DNA of 64,000 nucleotides from Pseudo-nitzschia pungens. Taxonomy: Eukaryota; Bacillariophyta; Bacillariophyceae; Bacillariales; Bacillariaceae. Both the position numbers and the translations under genes were made by a program. The stretch's first letter is position 1. The number at the start of each line of letters is the position of its first letter. The stretch spans positions 1,178,001 through 1,242,000 of the forward strand of contig CM074762.1 in assembly GCA_037355855.1 (NCBI GenBank). The letters are read 5' to 3'. Positions 62,517 to 64,000 of the stretch are shown here, piece after piece. The notes under the pieces are model-generated. The model had not been told where the DNA came from, searched no databases, and saw only the letters and a list, made by a program, of their open reading frames with translations.

Positions 62517-63908
62517 ATGAGAATCCTCTCCCTTGCTCTCCTTTTTCCTGCGGCGACGAAAGGCTTTCGACAACACCTTGCCAATCCTCGTTCTGGAAAA
62601 AGCATCGCGTTCGCTTCCCGCAGCGGTTCTTCCCCGTCCCATTCCCGCTCGGCCTCGAATTCGTCGTCTTCTCTGTCGTCGTCGTCGTCGCTCGGTGAGG
62701 ACACCCAATCCACCACCACTGTGGCAAGAACGATGGATTCCGATTCCGATTCCGAAAGAAAACACCGATACCGATTGCTCGACGCCGACGGGGAAGACAG
62801 CGGCACCGGCGGTTGGATCGGAAAGCTCGTCGACGACTACGACGTCTTTCTGCTGGACATGTGGGGCGTGATGCACGACGGGATCCGGCCGTACGAGGGC
62901 GTGCCTGAGGTCGTCCGGAAGCTCGGGGCGGCCGGCAAGAAACTGATCATCCTCTCCAATTCGTCCAAGCGGCGATCGAATTCCGTAAAGATGCTCGGGA
63001 AGCTGGGCTTTTCCCCGGGGGAGGACTTTTCCGAGATCATCACCAGCGGGGAGGTCGCCCACCACCTGCTGCGGTATCTGTCGAGAGCGGACGAACGGGG
63101 GGTCGGCGGCGAAAACGAAAACGGCGGCGACGACGAGACGAAATCCTCGTGGGTCCCCGAGGAGATCCCGGAGGTTTTTTCGGCGCTCCGGGATGCTTGC
63201 AAGGACGAGGGAATGTCCGCCTATTGTTTCGGAAGCGGGGACGGGGACGAGGAATACCTGCGATCGTGCGGGTGGAACCTCGCGGAGTCGATCGAAACGG
63301 CCGATCTCATCGTGGCCCGGGGAACCTTCGTGGTCCTCTCGGCCACCGACCGCGCCGACAAGAAGCGGGACGAGGAGGCCTACTGGGCCGCTTACCAGGA
63401 CGTCCTGGAGCGGGCCTCGAGGCTCCCGAATCCCCCGCCCATGGTGGTCTGCAACCCCGACAAGGTCCGGCCGGACGCCGACAAGAGTCCCATGCCCGGA
63501 ACCATCGGGGTGGCCTACCGGGAGCTGCTGGAGGCCAGCCGGGGCGACAACGACGACCACGACCACGACGACCGGATTTTGTCGCTCGGAAAACCCTTTT
63601 CGAGCGTCTACGACATCGCCCTGTCGTCCGTCAGCAGCGAAAACCGGTCGCGCGTGGTCATGGTCGGGGACGCCCTCGAGACGGACGTGACGGGAGCCAC
63701 CGCCGCGGGCATCGATTCGATCTGGGTCGTCAACGACGGAATCCACAACCAGGAGATCGAAAACGCGTCGTCGTCGTCGACGACGACGACGACGCTGGAA
63801 GCGGGCTGCGAGGCGGTCCTGGAAGGCTTCAACGCGCGTTCGGAGGCGACGTACGCAAGGGGACGGAAGGTGTCGCCGACCGCGGTCATCCCCCACTTTC
63901 GGTGGTAG
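62517..63908 (+). CDS. HAD-superfamily class IIA phosphatase-like protein
   Basis: I start at ATG 62517 (MRILSLALLFPAATKG), 463 residues. A frame back to 62406 only adds the ATTC-repeat leader. The hydrophobic start followed by GFRQHLANPRSGKSIAFASR may be an organelle or secretory signal. HAD motifs: I, FLLDMWGVMHDG; II, KLIILSNSSKRRSNS; III, ILSLGKPFSSVYDIAL; IV, VVMVGDALETDVTGATAAGI with VVNDGIH. The DxWGV form of motif I, with Trp for the usual second Asp plus two, matches the HAD-IIA subgroup modelled as TIGR01459 in bacteria. A cap domain lies between motifs II and III and is enlarged by Asp/Glu/Gly-rich inserts. It is probably a phosphatase, substrate unknown. The Ser-rich and Ser/Thr-run inserts (SSSSLSSSSSL; SSSSTTTTT) come from trinucleotide repeats. 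Confidence 0.82.
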   Translation: MRILSLALLFPAATKGFRQHLANPRSGKSIAFASRSGSSPSHSRSASNSSSSLSSSSSLGEDTQSTTTVARTMDSDSDSERKHRYRLLDADGEDSGTGGWIGKLVDDYDVFLLDMWGVMHDGIRPYEGVPEVVRKLGAAGKKLIILSNSSKRRSNSVKMLGKLGFSPGEDFSEIITSGEVAHHLLRYLSRADERGVGGENENGGDDETKSSWVPEEIPEVFSALRDACKDEGMSAYCFGSGDGDEEYLRSCGWNLAESIETADLIVARGTFVVLSATDRADKKRDEEAYWAAYQDVLERASRLPNPPPMVVCNPDKVRPDADKSPMPGTIGVAYRELLEASRGDNDDHDHDDRILSLGKPFSSVYDIALSSVSSENRSRVVMVGDALETDVTGATAAGIDSIWVVNDGIHNQEIENASSSSTTTTTLEAGCEAVLEGFNARSEATYARGRKVSPTAVIPHFRW

Positions 63909-64000
63909 GCCGCACGGACGCAAAAAAAAAAATGAAAAAGAAAAGAAAAAGAGAAACACCGCAAGCATAAGGAGAAGCAGAACCAGAACCAGAATACAAC
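63909..64000. other. 3' flank of the HAD gene
   Basis: A-rich sequence after the stop, with no feature seen before the window ends. Confidence 0.4.

Noticed and set aside
62493..63968. Minus-strand open frame of 491 codons
   Set aside because: Antisense shadow of the HAD gene in GC-rich DNA.

Overview
The window looks like nuclear DNA of a diatom, probably a raphid pennate. Two nucleus-encoded plastid genes (glutamate-1-semialdehyde aminomutase and a DUF1517/FLAP1-like protein) start with a signal peptide that ends in an ASAFAP-type motif, the bipartite targeting signal of red-lineage complex plastids. An RIQ-like DUF1118 protein has the same motif. Other pointers are heat-shock-factor-type DNA-binding domains in quantity, short GT-AG introns, an R1R2R3 Myb, and intergenic DNA full of short microsatellites. 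The species cannot be fixed from sequence alone.

Layout. From 1 to 5.9 kb there are decayed coding remnants, a 99-bp tandem array and no intact gene. From 6 to 12.7 kb are a LAMTOR2-like Ragulator subunit (+), a DUF1517/FLAP1-like plastid protein (-) and a G3BP-like NTF2+RRM protein (-). From 14 to 18.5 kb a BtuF-type metal/cobalamin-binding fold protein (+, its intron filled by hexanucleotide repeats) converges on a serine carboxypeptidase (-), with a 210-bp tandem duplication between them. From 18.6 to 25.2 kb lies a 3'-truncated Ty3/gypsy retrotransposon (gag, then protease-RT-RNase H, no integrase) bracketed by 813/822-bp direct repeats. These repeats are a duplicated piece of the flanking locus, not LTRs. 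From 25.3 to 31.2 kb is a long ankyrin-repeat pseudokinase (-). From 32.6 to 37.2 kb are a leucine-rich-repeat-like protein (+) and two unrecognised proteins (-). From 39.6 to 51.2 kb are an LEA-like membrane protein (+), a very large protein with three HSF-type domains and a SANT/Myb domain (-), and the aminomutase (+). From 53.2 to 64 kb are the Myb regulator (+), the RIQ-like plastid protein (-), a histidine-phosphatase membrane protein (-), another copy of the minisatellite-bearing dispersed element, and a HAD class IIA phosphatase-like gene (+).

Functional links. Three genes serve the plastid: tetrapyrrole synthesis, and two families known in plants from photoprotection. Two encode candidate transcription regulators (HSF/SANT and Myb). 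LAMTOR2 and the G3BP-like protein belong to TOR/lysosome and stress-granule biology. The genes are not in operons and look like ordinary, compact eukaryotic loci.

Intron joins given here were found by matching GT-AG sites with reading phase and protein continuity, and no transcript was available. Several genes carry single-base frame changes (clearest in the aminomutase at about 50.64 kb and the RIQ-like gene at about 57.51 kb). They read best as residual assembly errors or non-functional alleles.
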